Shown: piece after piece, positions 1-8,917 of the stretch | Position numbering within the stretch: the first letter of the stretch is position 1 | Layout of the letters: every line of letters starts with the position of its first letter | Assembly (NCBI RefSeq): GCF_003316635.1 | Contig: NZ_QNQP01000002.1 | Span: 62,001-126,000, forward strand | Reading direction: 5' to 3' | DNA: 64,000 nucleotides | Source of the DNA: Roseovarius dicentrarchi | Lineage (GTDB): Bacteria; Pseudomonadota; Alphaproteobacteria; Rhodobacterales; Rhodobacteraceae | Notes under the pieces: generated by a model | What the model was told of the DNA's origin: nothing | Databases searched by the model: none | Seen by the model: only the letters and a program-made list of their open reading frames with translations | Made by a program: the position numbers and the translations under genes

Positions 1-1
1 C

Positions 2-628
2 GGCTCGACCGAGCTGGTGTGGATCGACCTCACCGATGTTGAGCGGTCCCAGCGCCGCCGCGCCATCATGCGCCTGCATGGCGGGTTTGAGGCGGGCGTC
101 GGCGACAGCGGGCCGTCCGCGCGTGTCGTCGACTGGATCAGCGTGCCACTGGGCGTGGCGACCTTGCGCGACCAGTTCCGCGACGTCGAGGATGACGCGG
201 CGCGGTTTGCCCTGATGAGCTGGTTTTTCGAGGAAAACCTGATGGAATTTGCCCCCTACAAAAGCGAACAATCGCGCGAGGGGTTTCAGATCGTCGGCAC
301 CAGCGGCACGGTCACCACCGTGGCGGCCAGCCATCTGGGGCTAAAGCGCTATGATCGCAACCGCGTGGACGGGCTGCGCATGACCTCGGACCAGATTGAC
401 AAGGTGATCCGCAGCTATCTGGCGCTGGGTCCGGACGGGCGGCGGCTGGATCCGCGCATCGGGCTGGACCGGCATGCGCTGATCATGTCCGGCGTTGCGA
501 TCCTTCAGGCGCTTTTGCGCTGCTGGCCGACCGACAGATTGTCAGTTGCGGATCGCGGTCTGCGCGAGGGCATGCTATACGCCCAAATGGCCGCCGATGG
601 CGTGCTGGCCAGCGAGGAGAGCGCATGA
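2..628 (+). CDS. Ppx/GppA family phosphatase, C-terminal part (5' end outside window)
   Basis: The reading frame is open from base 2 and begins inside the gene, reading [10 protein letters not shown], which matches the Gly-rich Ser/Thr phosphate loop of exopolyphosphatase/guanosine pentaphosphate phosphatases. A second family motif, [11 protein letters not shown], follows in the second half of the actin-like (ASKHA) fold. The family hydrolyses polyphosphate or pppGpp. The stop codon overlaps the rlmE start as ATGA, so the two genes are co-transcribed and probably translationally coupled. The missing N-terminus prevents separating Ppx from GppA. Confidence 0.85.
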   Translation, partial: GSTELVWIDLTDVERSQRRRAIMRLHGGFEAGVGDSGPSARVVDWISVPLGVATLRDQFRDVEDDAARFALMSWFFEENLMEFAPYKSEQSREGFQIVGTSGTVTTVAASHLGLKRYDRNRVDGLRMTSDQIDKVIRSYLALGPDGRRLDPRIGLDRHALIMSGVAILQALLRCWPTDRLSVADRGLREGMLYAQMAADGVLASEESA

Positions 629-1341
629 ACAAGGGACCGGACGGCAAGAATACATCGGGGCGCGGCCAACGCGACCTGACGGTCAGGGTGAAATCAGCGC
701 GGGGGCGCACGGCGTCCTCTACGCGTTGGCTGCAACGGCAGCTGAATGACCCCTATGTCAAGCGCGCCCAGAACGAAGGGTATCGCGGGCGCGCCGCGTT
801 CAAGATCATGGAAGTGGACGATAAATTCCGCTTCCTGGTGCCGGGCGCGCGCGTCGTGGATCTGGGCTGTGCCCCCGGCGGCTGGATTCAGGTGGCGGTG
901 CCGCGCATCAACGCGTTGGAGGAGAAAAAGGGCAAAGCCGTGGGGACGATCCTGGGCATCGACCTGCAAGAGGTGGAGCCGATTCCCGGCGCCACCATCC
1001 ATCAGCTGGATTTCATGGATGAGGGCGCCGACGAACAGGTCAAGGAATGGCTTGGCGGGTCTGCCGATGTGGTGATGTCCGACATGGCCGCGTCCAGCTC
1101 GGGCCATAAACAGACGGACCACCTGCGCATCATTTCCCTGTGCGAGGCGGCGGCCTACCTGGCGTTTGACGTGTTGGAGGAGGGCGGCACATTCGTGTCC
1201 AAGGTTCTGGCAGGCGGCGCCGAGGGCGAGCTGCAAAAGCTGCTGAAACAACGCTTTGCCAAGGTGGCCAACGTGAAACCCCCCAGCAGCCGCGCCGACA
1301 GCTCGGAAAAATTCGTGGTTGCGTCTGGATTCCGGGGATAG
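625..1341 (+). CDS. rlmE: 23S rRNA (uridine 2552-2'-O)-methyltransferase RlmE
   Basis: This 238-aa protein belongs to the FtsJ/RrmJ family, which 2'-O-methylates U2552 of 23S rRNA in the 50S subunit using SAM. The SAM-binding motif DLGCAPGGW lies at residues 79-87. The K-D-K-E catalytic tetrad is visible as Lys60, Asp153 (MSDMA), Lys193 (VSKVL) and Glu228. A basic N-terminal extension of about 30 residues precedes the fold, longer than in the E. coli enzyme. The start overlaps the upstream phosphatase stop by four bases (ATGA). Confidence 0.95.
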   Translation: MNKGPDGKNTSGRGQRDLTVRVKSARGRTASSTRWLQRQLNDPYVKRAQNEGYRGRAAFKIMEVDDKFRFLVPGARVVDLGCAPGGWIQVAVPRINALEEKKGKAVGTILGIDLQEVEPIPGATIHQLDFMDEGADEQVKEWLGGSADVVMSDMAASSSGHKQTDHLRIISLCEAAAYLAFDVLEEGGTFVSKVLAGGAEGELQKLLKQRFAKVANVKPPSSRADSSEKFVVASGFRG

Positions 1342-1465
1342 GCGCGCGTCATTGGCCAACCGACCGGTCACGGCGACATCACGCATATGTGAGTGATCCT
1401 GTTCCCGGCACCCTGCGTATCTCCTTTATCGCCGATCACGGCGCACACCCAGGAGGAGAGATTTT

Positions 1466-1942
1466 ATGATCCGCAGAACATTCATGGCACTGGCCGCATC
1501 GACAGCCCTCGCATTGCCCGCAATGGCGGCTGACAAGGATATCGTCGACACGGCAGTCGATGCCGGATCGTTCGGCACGCTGGTCGCCGCTGTGCAGGCG
1601 GCCGACCTTGTTGAAACACTGAAGGGTGACGGCCCTTTCACCGTCTTTGCGCCCACGGATGACGCATTCGCCGCACCGCCCGAGGGCACCGTCGAGGATC
1701 TGCTGAAGCCCGAAAACAAGGACAAGCTGACCGCGATCCTGACCTATCACGTCGTGGCCGGTAAAGTCATGTCGACGGACCTGAGCGATGGCATGACAGC
1801 CGCAACCGTGCAGGGCGATGACGTCACCATCATGACCGAAGGCGGCGTCATGGTGAACGACGCGAACGTGACATCCGCCGACATCGAGGCGTCGAACGGC
1901 GTCATCCACGTCATTGATGCTGTGCTGATGCCGGCCATGTAA
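1466..1942 (+). CDS. Secreted fasciclin (FAS1) domain protein
   Basis: The product is 158 aa with a Sec signal peptide (about residues 1-21, cleaved after AMA) and a single FAS1 domain filling the rest. Typical FAS1 signatures are [10 protein letters not shown] near residues 58-67 and the YHVV segment followed by a C-terminal VIHVIDAVL strand. FAS1 proteins are extracytoplasmic adhesion or matrix modules; the bacterial single-domain forms have no settled biochemical role. A strong Shine-Dalgarno sequence (AGGAGGAG) precedes the ATG. The gene stands alone and ends at a strong bidirectional hairpin. Confidence 0.9.
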   Translation: MIRRTFMALAASTALALPAMAADKDIVDTAVDAGSFGTLVAAVQAADLVETLKGDGPFTVFAPTDDAFAAPPEGTVEDLLKPENKDKLTAILTYHVVAGKVMSTDLSDGMTAATVQGDDVTIMTEGGVMVNDANVTSADIEASNGVIHVIDAVLMPAM

Positions 1943-1993
1943 ACGGCGCTGTTCGGCACACCCCGCTGGCGTGTGCGAGCAATGCAAACAAAA

Positions 1994-2030
1994 ACGCTGC
2001 CAGAGTATCCCTCTGGCAGCGTCATTTTTT
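1994..2030 (+). terminator. Bidirectional intrinsic terminator
   Basis: A perfect 12-bp stem (1994-2005 with 2011-2022) closes a TATCC loop and is followed by CATTTTTT on the plus strand; on the minus strand the stem is followed by TTTTTGTTT. It separates the convergent fasciclin gene and the disordered-protein gene and can serve both. Confidence 0.9.
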
Positions 2031-2038
2031 ATCCAGCA

Positions 2039-4270
2039 TCAGGCCGAGTGGCGGAAATCCGTCACGTCTGTCACGGCAAACCGCCCGCCTTTCAGCTTTT
2101 GCAGTTTGCCTTGTCGCAGCAGCAACCCGAAGGACCGCAAGCCATCCTCGCGGCTGAAATCATCCTCATGCGCCTCGCGTAGTTTCTGCATCAGCATCGG
2201 GCGCGAGAATTGCGGTGTCCCTTCGATATCGGCCAGATAGGCGGCGGCGGCTTCCAGCAAATCGGTCAGGCTGTTTGCGCCGACATGCTCGGCATAGCCT
2301 GCGAACCCGGTCGGCGCCTCGGCGCGGCCGGCGGGCGGTGTCGCGCGCGGTGTCGCACCTGCCGTTGACGTGCCGGCGGGCGCGGGCCGGGGCTGGGCCA
2401 GATCGGCGCGGGTGATCCGGCGCGGGCGCACCGGGGCGGCGGGCGCGTCAACACGCTGCTCGGCCACCAGTTTGAGCGGGGCCGGCCGGGCCGGTGCGGC
2501 GGTGCCGGGGCGGGGCGTGGCGGCCGTGACCGCCTGCGGCCGGCGTGGCCGCACCACGCTTTGCAGGTCTTTGCGATAGGGCTGATCATCCACGCCGGGC
2601 GTCATTGCGCCGCCGGCGCGGCGCTCGGCCTTGGTTGCGGCAACGGCGGCGCGCAGGTGCTGAATGGCGCTGCGCCGCTTGTTGGATTCCGGCTCGTCCA
2701 GCTGTGTGTTGGCCTCGTCAAAGATCCGGCTGGCCTGCGCATCCGGCGCGGGCTGATCGCGGCGCCGCTCGGCGCGGCTGGTCTTGATCCGGGTTTCCTG
2801 AGCCTGCTCTGGGGGCAAGTCCGAATCTTCGGCGGGTTCACCCTTGGGCTGCGGCGTTGGTTGCGCTGCTTCGTCCGCAATTTCCGGCGCGGCATCTTTT
2901 GCCGTCGCATCAATCTTTTCGGCACTGCGCGCCCGAGTAATCTCGGCTTCGACCTCTGCCAGTTCGCGCTGAAGCTCTGCTTCGGCTTCGGGGCTTAGCC
3001 CGCCGTCCGAAGGCGCGGCGCCTGTCTCCTCTTCCAGCGATCCACCGGCCAGAGCGGCCTCGAGATCGGCGCGTTTCATCTTGATGACGCGCGCATCCAG
3101 AGGGCGGGCAGGCGGGGTTTGCGCTGGTGCCTGTGCATCGCTTGCGTCTGTTTCCTGCTCCGTCATGTCGCCGCCCGGCTGCGAATCAGCCAGCAGTTGC
3201 GCCAGCGTATCATCGCCGCCGGGCTGTTCGGCGGGTGCATCAGCGGCCAGTTCGTCGGGCTGATCGGCGGCTATCGCGGCAAAGAGCTGGTCCAGATCGT
3301 CGGATGCGTCTGCATCATCGTCCTGGGGCTCGATCGCATCATCAAAGACGTTTTGCGCCTCGTCCGCGCGCTCTGCATCCGCGCTGAGGCGCGCCAGCAT
3401 GTCGTCGTCGGACAGCATGGTTGCGTCAACCTCTGTGCCGGACGCTTGGGGCTCGTCTTCGCTGCGGGCCTCTTCGATAGTCGCGTCATTGACAGCGGGC
3501 GCGGTGTCCTCTGGCTCTTGCTCCTCTGAGCTATCCAAATGGGCGGCGGGCTGATCCCCTTCTGCGTCAGTCACATGCGCGGTGTCATCTTCCATGTCTG
3601 CCTGCGCGCCTTCGGGATCTGCATGCAGGTCGGTGTCCGCGACCTCGGCAGGGGCAGGGTCAGCGGCGGGTGACTCAGTAGCTGTGTCGGGGGCAAACTC
3701 CTGCACCTGATCTTCGTCGTCATAGCCGCTGCCGGAGAAGGCCGAGCCTGAAGGGCCGGCCACGGCACGGATGCGGCGCAACTTATCTGCGATGCTTTCG
3801 CTGCTGGACTGGTTTGCGCGGCTGGCCGGACGGTCCGGCGCAGGTTCTGCCGCCGCGGGAGCAGACGCGGCGGCAGTGGGGGCCGCGGGCTTTGCGCTCT
3901 GCGGCGTTGCGCCCCTGCCGTCCTCATCACGCGGCGACGGCGCCGCGGTATCGCTGGACGCGGGCGCAGGGGCTGCGGTATCTTTGGTCAGCGCGGCCAT
4001 GGCGGGAAAGGCGGCAGGCCCGGCGCGCAGGTGAATCCGGCCATCGGCATCGCGGGCCTCCACATGGCGGGAAATCTCGCGCTCGGCGATGCGGGCCAGC
4101 ATGTCGGCATCGGGGGTGGCCGGTTCGGCGCCAAAGTAGCGATCACCGGCAGACAGGTCGCGGAAATACTCGGCGATGGCCTTCATGGTATCGAACGAGT
4201 CGTCGAACCCTTCCAGAGTGCACGAGAATGTGCCGTATGAAACTGTCAGGATCTTGCTTGTGCTAACCAT
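2039..4270 (-). CDS. Very large acidic, intrinsically disordered protein with conserved end domains
   Basis: This 743-aa protein has a folded-looking N-terminus of about 90 residues (MVSTSKILTVSYGTF..., then an AIAEYFRDLSAGDRYFG segment), a central stretch of roughly 550 residues rich in Ala, Asp, Glu and Pro with no predicted fold, and a C-terminal 85-residue domain (NSLTDLLEAAAAYL ... QKLKGGRFAVTDVTDF). There is no signal peptide or membrane segment. I recognise the architecture as one that recurs in Rhodobacterales under uninformative names, but I cannot assign a function. The start was placed at 4270 because AAGGAAAGG lies just upstream; a longer frame to 4303 lacks such a site. Confidence 0.8.
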   Translation of the reverse strand: MVSTSKILTVSYGTFSCTLEGFDDSFDTMKAIAEYFRDLSAGDRYFGAEPATPDADMLARIAEREISRHVEARDADGRIHLRAGPAAFPAMAALTKDTAAPAPASSDTAAPSPRDEDGRGATPQSAKPAAPTAAASAPAAAEPAPDRPASRANQSSSESIADKLRRIRAVAGPSGSAFSGSGYDDEDQVQEFAPDTATESPAADPAPAEVADTDLHADPEGAQADMEDDTAHVTDAEGDQPAAHLDSSEEQEPEDTAPAVNDATIEEARSEDEPQASGTEVDATMLSDDDMLARLSADAERADEAQNVFDDAIEPQDDDADASDDLDQLFAAIAADQPDELAADAPAEQPGGDDTLAQLLADSQPGGDMTEQETDASDAQAPAQTPPARPLDARVIKMKRADLEAALAGGSLEEETGAAPSDGGLSPEAEAELQRELAEVEAEITRARSAEKIDATAKDAAPEIADEAAQPTPQPKGEPAEDSDLPPEQAQETRIKTSRAERRRDQPAPDAQASRIFDEANTQLDEPESNKRRSAIQHLRAAVAATKAERRAGGAMTPGVDDQPYRKDLQSVVRPRRPQAVTAATPRPGTAAPARPAPLKLVAEQRVDAPAAPVRPRRITRADLAQPRPAPAGTSTAGATPRATPPAGRAEAPTGFAGYAEHVGANSLTDLLEAAAAYLADIEGTPQFSRPMLMQKLREAHEDDFSREDGLRSFGLLLRQGKLQKLKGGRFAVTDVTDFRHSA

Positions 4271-4418
4271 GATATGTTCGCCTTTCCTTGCCTGCGAAGC
4301 CAATCTTTACCATGACAGGCACGACCAAAGAGGCCCGAATCTACGGTTTTCAACGTATCATTTCATGGCAAGATTGTGACGGGTTTCCTTTTGCCGCGCA
4401 AATTCAGGGGATTTTAGA

Positions 4419-5087
4419 TTGATTGTTCACAGTTCTGCACCTGTTGCGCTGATCGGCGGCGCGCCGGTATGCGAAACCGCGCTGGCATTCGCGCTGTCGC
4501 GTGCGGGCCGGATCGTGGCCGCCGATGGCGGCGCGGCAACGGCCCATGCGCGCGAAATTGCTCTGGATGCCGTCATCGGTGATTTTGATTCGATTCCCGC
4601 GGATGTGCGCGGCGCATACCCCGCCGAGATCCTGCACCCGATCGAGGAGCAGGACAGCACGGATTTTGAAAAATGCCTGACGCGGATCGCGGCCCCGTTG
4701 ATTCTGGGGGTGGGATTCAGCGGCGCGCGGCTGGATCATGAACTGGCGGCGTGCAACGCGCTGGTGCGCTGGCCCGCCCGGCGCTGCATGCTGATCGGGC
4801 CGCAGGATGTCATGTTTCTGGCGCCGCCCAGTTTTGCGCTGGATCTGGCGCCCGGAACGCGCGTGTCGCTGTTTCCCATGGGCGCGGTCGAGGGGCGCTC
4901 GGACGGGCTGAACTGGCCGATTGACGGGCTGACGCTCACACCTGATGGGCAGATTGGCACGTCAAATTTTGCGACCGGGCCGGTGGCGATCAGCGTGACG
5001 GCGCCGAAACTGCTGGTGATCCTGCCAGCAGGCCATGCCGGCGCGGTCGGCGATATGTTGATGTCCGCGCCCGCGCGTTGGCCCTGA
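4419..5087 (+). CDS. thiN: Thiamine pyrophosphokinase (thiamine diphosphokinase)
   Basis: The 222-aa enzyme transfers pyrophosphate from ATP to thiamine to give thiamine diphosphate. Family motifs are present: the AADGGAA segment, VIGDFDSI, and DSTDFEKCL, which together form the ATP/Mg and thiamine site. The C-terminal half carries the SN-F-ATGPVAISV type thiamine-binding strand region. Translation appears to start at TTG (4419) with AGGGG about 10 bases upstream. The gene diverges from the disordered-protein gene and is separated from it by about 150 bp. Confidence 0.9.
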   Translation: MIVHSSAPVALIGGAPVCETALAFALSRAGRIVAADGGAATAHAREIALDAVIGDFDSIPADVRGAYPAEILHPIEEQDSTDFEKCLTRIAAPLILGVGFSGARLDHELAACNALVRWPARRCMLIGPQDVMFLAPPSFALDLAPGTRVSLFPMGAVEGRSDGLNWPIDGLTLTPDGQIGTSNFATGPVAISVTAPKLLVILPAGHAGAVGDMLMSAPARWP

Positions 5088-5091
5088 GCGA

Positions 5092-6018
5092 TCAGGGCTG
5101 CGGCAGGGGCCGCCGCTCCAGATGGCGCTCGCGCAGGAACACGAACAGACCCGAGGCGACGATCAGGCCGATCCCGGCAAAGCTGATCGCGTCGGGCAGA
5201 TCGCCAAAGATGTAATATCCCAGCGCGGTGGCGGTCACGATCTCCAGGTACTGCACCGGCGCCAGCACCGAGGCGGGCGCGAATTTCAGCGCAAAACTGA
5301 TACAGATATGGCTGGCGGTCGCGCACAGGCCCAGCACCACCAGCAGCCAGAAGATGCGCGTATCCGGCCACGACGGGTCCAGCGGGCCGATGCCGCTGCC
5401 GTCAAACACCCACAGGACGGGCAGCGCAATCGGCAGCGCCGCCAGCCCGGTATAGGCCTGCAAGGTGATCGGATGCATCCGCGTGGCCATTTGCCGGGTC
5501 AGGATCATGTAGAACGCGAACAGAAACGCCGTGACCAGCGGCAACAGCGCGACAAGGCCGAAATCCTGAAATGACGGTCGGATGATCAGCAGCGCGCCGC
5601 AGAACCCGATGGTGCAGGCGATGTAGCGGCGCGGGCCAATCGGCTCGCCCAGCAGCAGGCCGCCCAGCAGGGTCAGAATAAACGGCTCCACAAAGAAAAT
5701 GGCGATGGCGTCCGCGACGGGCATGAATTGCAGCGAATAAAAGAAGCATCCCGTTGCCACCAGCAACAGCGCCGCGCGCACAAGATGCAGCACCGCCTCC
5801 CTGCCTCGGGGCCGGTGCAGCCAGCCCATCACAGCCGCCAGCGGCAAAAGCAGCACAGCCTGGGCCGCGAAACGGATCGCAGCCACCTGCGCCACGGCCA
5901 TGCCATCGCCGATCAGCTTGGCAAAGCTGTCCATGACCGGCGCGATGATGGAAAAGCCGACCATGAAAGCGATGCCCAGTGTCACGCGGGCGGTTTGGTC
6001 CGGAACGGGCAACGCCAT
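5092..6018 (-). CDS. EamA/DMT-family drug/metabolite transporter
   Basis: The product is 308 aa with ten hydrophobic segments arranged as two EamA repeats, the second ending in a GLIVASGLFVFLRE helix. Members export metabolites, amino acids or S-adenosylmethionine across the inner membrane; the substrate cannot be told from sequence. The ATG at 6018 was preferred over a TTG at 6054 that would overlap sdaA by 26 bases. It follows sdaA on the same strand with a 10-bp gap, so it is probably co-transcribed with the serine dehydratase. Confidence 0.85.
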   Translation of the reverse strand: MALPVPDQTARVTLGIAFMVGFSIIAPVMDSFAKLIGDGMAVAQVAAIRFAAQAVLLLPLAAVMGWLHRPRGREAVLHLVRAALLLVATGCFFYSLQFMPVADAIAIFFVEPFILTLLGGLLLGEPIGPRRYIACTIGFCGALLIIRPSFQDFGLVALLPLVTAFLFAFYMILTRQMATRMHPITLQAYTGLAALPIALPVLWVFDGSGIGPLDPSWPDTRIFWLLVVLGLCATASHICISFALKFAPASVLAPVQYLEIVTATALGYYIFGDLPDAISFAGIGLIVASGLFVFLRERHLERRPLPQP

Positions 6019-6028
6019 CGATGCAGGC

Positions 6029-7402
6029 TCAGCAGTTCGGGACGTTGACGGCAAGGCCGCCCAGCGATGTTTCCTTGTATTTGTCCATCATGTCGGCGCC
6101 GGTCTGGCGCATCGTCTCGATACAGGCATCCAGCGGAACCAGATGCGTGCCGTCGCCGCGCATGGCAAGGCTGGCCGCCGAAATCGCCTTGATCGCGCCC
6201 AGACCGTTGCGTTCGATGCACGGCACCTGCACCAGCCCCTTGACCGGATCGCAGGTCATGCCAAGGTGATGCTCCAGCGCGATTTCCGCCGCATTCTCGA
6301 TCTGCATCGGGGTGCCGCCCATCACGGCACAAAGGCCGGCCGCTCCCATCGCGGCGGCGCTGCCGACCTCGGCCTGACAGCCCGCCTCGGCGCCCGAAAT
6401 GCTGGCGTTGAATTTGACCAGCCCGCCGATGGCGGCGGCAGTCAGCAGGAAATCCTCGACATGGTCTTCGGAGGCGCCGGGGTGGTGATCCAGGTAGTAA
6501 CGGATCACGGCCGGCACGACGCCGGCGGCGCCATTGGTGGGCGCGGTGACGACCTGCCCGCCGGCAGCGTTTTCCTCGTTCACGGCCATGGCGTAGACGC
6601 TCATCCAGTCGTTGATCTTGTGCGGGGCGTTCTGGTTCGTGCCACGCTCGGCGATCAGCGCATCGCGGATGCCCTTGGCGCGGCGTTTGACGTTCAGCCC
6701 GCCGGGCAGGGTGCCTTCGGTGTTCATGCCGCGCTCGATACAGTCATTCATCACCTGCCAGATGCGTTTGACGCCGGCCGTCATGTCCGTCTCGCCCTGG
6801 CGCGAAATCTCGTTCGCCTTTTTCATCTGGGCGATGGTTTTGCCGGATGTTTCGCACATTTGCAGCATTTCGGCGGCGGATTTGAACGGGTAGGGCACAG
6901 GCTCGCCCTCGTCGGTATTGCGACCTGCGGCCAGTTCGGCCTCGGTCATCACGAAACCGCCGCCGATGGAAAAATAGGTTTCCCGAAGGATGGTATCGCC
7001 CTGTTTGTCGGTCGCCATCAGCACCATGCCGTTGGCGTGACCCGGCAGGTTGGGGCCGAAATCAAACAGCAGATCCTCCTTGGGATTGAAATGCAGCGTG
7101 CCGAGCCCCTCGGGGGAGATGCTGTGGCTTTCGCGGATTTGCGCCATCACCGCCTCGGCGCGGTCGTGATCGTAGGTTTCGGGGAGGAACCCGGCAAGGC
7201 CCAGAATGGTCGCGCGGTCGGTCGCGTGACCAACCCCGGTGAAGGCAAGGCTGCCATGCAGCGTGCCCTTGACCCCGGCACATTCAAACGGTGCGGCACG
7301 CATTTTATCAAGGAAGCGCGCGGCGGCGACCATCGGCCCCATCGTGTGGGACGAGGACGGGCCGATGCCGACCTTGAACATATCGAAGACAGACAGGAAC
7401 AT
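6029..7402 (-). CDS. sdaA: L-serine ammonia-lyase, single-chain [4Fe-4S] type
   Basis: This 457-aa enzyme converts L-serine to pyruvate and ammonia. The N-terminal beta domain carries SSSHTMGPM; the alpha domain carries [10 protein letters not shown] and [13 protein letters not shown], whose Cys-x10-Cys spacing matches the iron-sulfur ligands of the family. The chain ends exactly in Cys (...NVPNC), which in the Legionella enzyme inserts into the active site and occupies the fourth iron position. AAGGAGG lies seven bases before the ATG. A DMT exporter gene follows immediately. Confidence 0.96.
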   Translation of the reverse strand: MFLSVFDMFKVGIGPSSSHTMGPMVAAARFLDKMRAAPFECAGVKGTLHGSLAFTGVGHATDRATILGLAGFLPETYDHDRAEAVMAQIRESHSISPEGLGTLHFNPKEDLLFDFGPNLPGHANGMVLMATDKQGDTILRETYFSIGGGFVMTEAELAAGRNTDEGEPVPYPFKSAAEMLQMCETSGKTIAQMKKANEISRQGETDMTAGVKRIWQVMNDCIERGMNTEGTLPGGLNVKRRAKGIRDALIAERGTNQNAPHKINDWMSVYAMAVNEENAAGGQVVTAPTNGAAGVVPAVIRYYLDHHPGASEDHVEDFLLTAAAIGGLVKFNASISGAEAGCQAEVGSAAAMGAAGLCAVMGGTPMQIENAAEIALEHHLGMTCDPVKGLVQVPCIERNGLGAIKAISAASLAMRGDGTHLVPLDACIETMRQTGADMMDKYKETSLGGLAVNVPNC

Positions 7403-7531
7403 GGGTGGGCCTCCTTCAGGCGAGCGTGGTCCGGCGGTTGTGCCACGAACTCTGCGCTGTGCCTATACTGAATGCGGCATTGGTGGGTTATCTTGTGCCG
7501 CAACCGGGTGGTGCGGGGCCGGGAGAGGACT

Positions 7532-7564
7532 GGGAGGGTGCCGGGAGGGTGCCGGGAGGGTGCT
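7532..7564 (+). repeat. Three tandem 11-bp G-rich repeats
   Basis: The unit GGGAGGGTGCC occurs three times back to back (the last copy ends in T), giving six GGG runs in 33 bases. This could fold as a G-quadruplex on the plus strand. It lies between the sdaA start and the terminator of the deaminase operon, in an otherwise gene-free stretch of about 240 bp. Confidence 0.85.
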
Positions 7565-7566
7565 CA

Positions 7567-7630
7567 GAGGGGCGTTGCCCCTCTTTGCCTTCGGCAAATT
7601 CACCCCAGGATATTTAAGGCAAAAAGAAAG
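7567..7630 (-). terminator. Double hairpin plus conserved ATATTT...CAAAAAGAAA motif at operon end
   Basis: Two adjacent hairpins are present: GAGGGGC-GTT-GCCCCTC (7567-7583) and TTTGCC-TTC-GGCAAA (7584-7598). They are followed at 7608-7630 by GGATATTT...CAAAAAGAAAG, a copy of a motif seen twice more in this window. On the minus strand the block lies just beyond the deaminase stop codon and probably ends that operon. It reads like a dispersed alphaproteobacterial intergenic repeat rather than a plain intrinsic terminator. Confidence 0.65.
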
Positions 7631-7642
7631 GGGCGGCGCGGT

Positions 7643-8917
7643 TCAGCTTGTTCGGTGGCGGCGGCGTGTTGTTTCCGGGCGGCCGGGCAGGCTGAGCGAT
7701 GCGTCCATGCGGGGGGTGCGGGATATGATGCGCCCCTTGGAGATGACGCAGAGCCGCGCCGCGCGCAGGCGCAGCGCCTCGATCGGGTCTGCCGCATCAA
7801 GGATGACCAGTGATGCGTTGGCGCCGACATGCAAGCCGTAATCGTCCAGCCCCATGATCGCGGCGTTCTGCTGGGTGACCATATCAAAGCAGCGGGCCAT
7901 TTCGTCTGGCGAGGACATTTGCGCGACATGCATTCCCATGAAGGCGACGTCCAGCATGTCGGCGGTGCCGAGCGAATACCACGGGTCCAGGACGCAATCC
8001 TGACCCCAGCCGACGGTGATGCCGTGGGCCTGCATTTCCTTGACCCGCGTCATGCCGCGGCGTTTCGGGAAGGTATCCTGCCGGCCCTGGATCATGATAT
8101 TGATCAGCGGGTTTGCTACGGCGGACACTCCTGCCTCGGCGATCAGGGGCAGGAGTTTGGAGACGTAGTAATTGTCCATCGAATGCATCGAGGTCAGGTG
8201 GCTGGCATTGACGCGGCCATGCAGGCCGAGGCGCTGCGCCTCATAGGCCAGCGTTTCGATATGGCGGCTCATCGGGTCGTCGGATTCGTCGCAATGCATG
8301 TCGACGCGCAGGCCGCGCGTGGCGGCCATTTCGCACAGCTCGCGCACCGATGCGGCGCCATCGGCCATCGTGCGTTCGAAATGCGGGATGCCGCCGACCA
8401 CGTCGAGGCCCATGTCGAGGGCGCGGATGGTATTTGCCCGCGCCGTGGGATCGCGGTAAAGCCCGTCCTGCGGGAAGGCGACCAGTTGCAGATCGATGTA
8501 GTCCTTGACCTGTTCGCGCACCTCCAGCATCGCCTCCACGCCTTTGAGCGTATCATCGCAGGTGTCCACGTGGCTGCGGATCGCCAAGAGGCCCATTGAG
8601 GCGGCCCAGTCGCAATAGGTCAGCGCGCGCGCGATCATGTCGTCTATGGTCATGACCTGTTTCAACTCGCCCCAGAGGCCGATCCCTTCCAGCAAGGTGC
8701 CCGAGGCGTTGATGCGGGGGGTGCCGTAGGATTGGGTGGCATCCAGATGGAAATGCGGATCGACAAAGGGGGGCGAGACCAGGTCGCCGGTGGCGTCGAT
8801 GGTTTCGCGCGCATTGGTTTCCAGCGGTTCGATCGCGGTGATGCGGCCGTCTGTTATGCCGATATCGGTGACGCGGCCATCGGGCAGCGTGCCGCCCTTG
8901 ACGATGATGTCGAACAT
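7643..8917 (-). CDS. CodA-family nucleobase deaminase, likely 5-methylcytosine deaminase
   Basis: The 424-aa protein is a metal-dependent amidohydrolase of the cytosine deaminase family. The E. coli CodA active-site set is present with a constant offset of six: His55, His57, His208, Glu211, His240 and Asp307 correspond to His61, His63, His214, Glu217, His246 and Asp313, and Gln150 corresponds to Gln156. The residue matching CodA Asp314 is Cys308 (GQDCVLDPW). Loss of that Asp is the known mark of bacterial deaminases that accept 5-methylcytosine. The start overlaps the permease stop by one base (TAATG), placing it last in an importer operon. Plain cytosine or isocytosine activity remains possible. 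Confidence 0.88.
   Translation of the reverse strand: MFDIIVKGGTLPDGRVTDIGITDGRITAIEPLETNARETIDATGDLVSPPFVDPHFHLDATQSYGTPRINASGTLLEGIGLWGELKQVMTIDDMIARALTYCDWAASMGLLAIRSHVDTCDDTLKGVEAMLEVREQVKDYIDLQLVAFPQDGLYRDPTARANTIRALDMGLDVVGGIPHFERTMADGAASVRELCEMAATRGLRVDMHCDESDDPMSRHIETLAYEAQRLGLHGRVNASHLTSMHSMDNYYVSKLLPLIAEAGVSAVANPLINIMIQGRQDTFPKRRGMTRVKEMQAHGITVGWGQDCVLDPWYSLGTADMLDVAFMGMHVAQMSSPDEMARCFDMVTQQNAAIMGLDDYGLHVGANASLVILDAADPIEALRLRAARLCVISKGRIISRTPRMDASLSLPGRPETTRRRHRTS

Noticed and set aside
5900-7471. A 523-codon plus-strand frame opposite sdaA
   Set aside because: Mirror frame of a clear serine dehydratase; His/Gly/Arg-rich composition typical of antisense translation.
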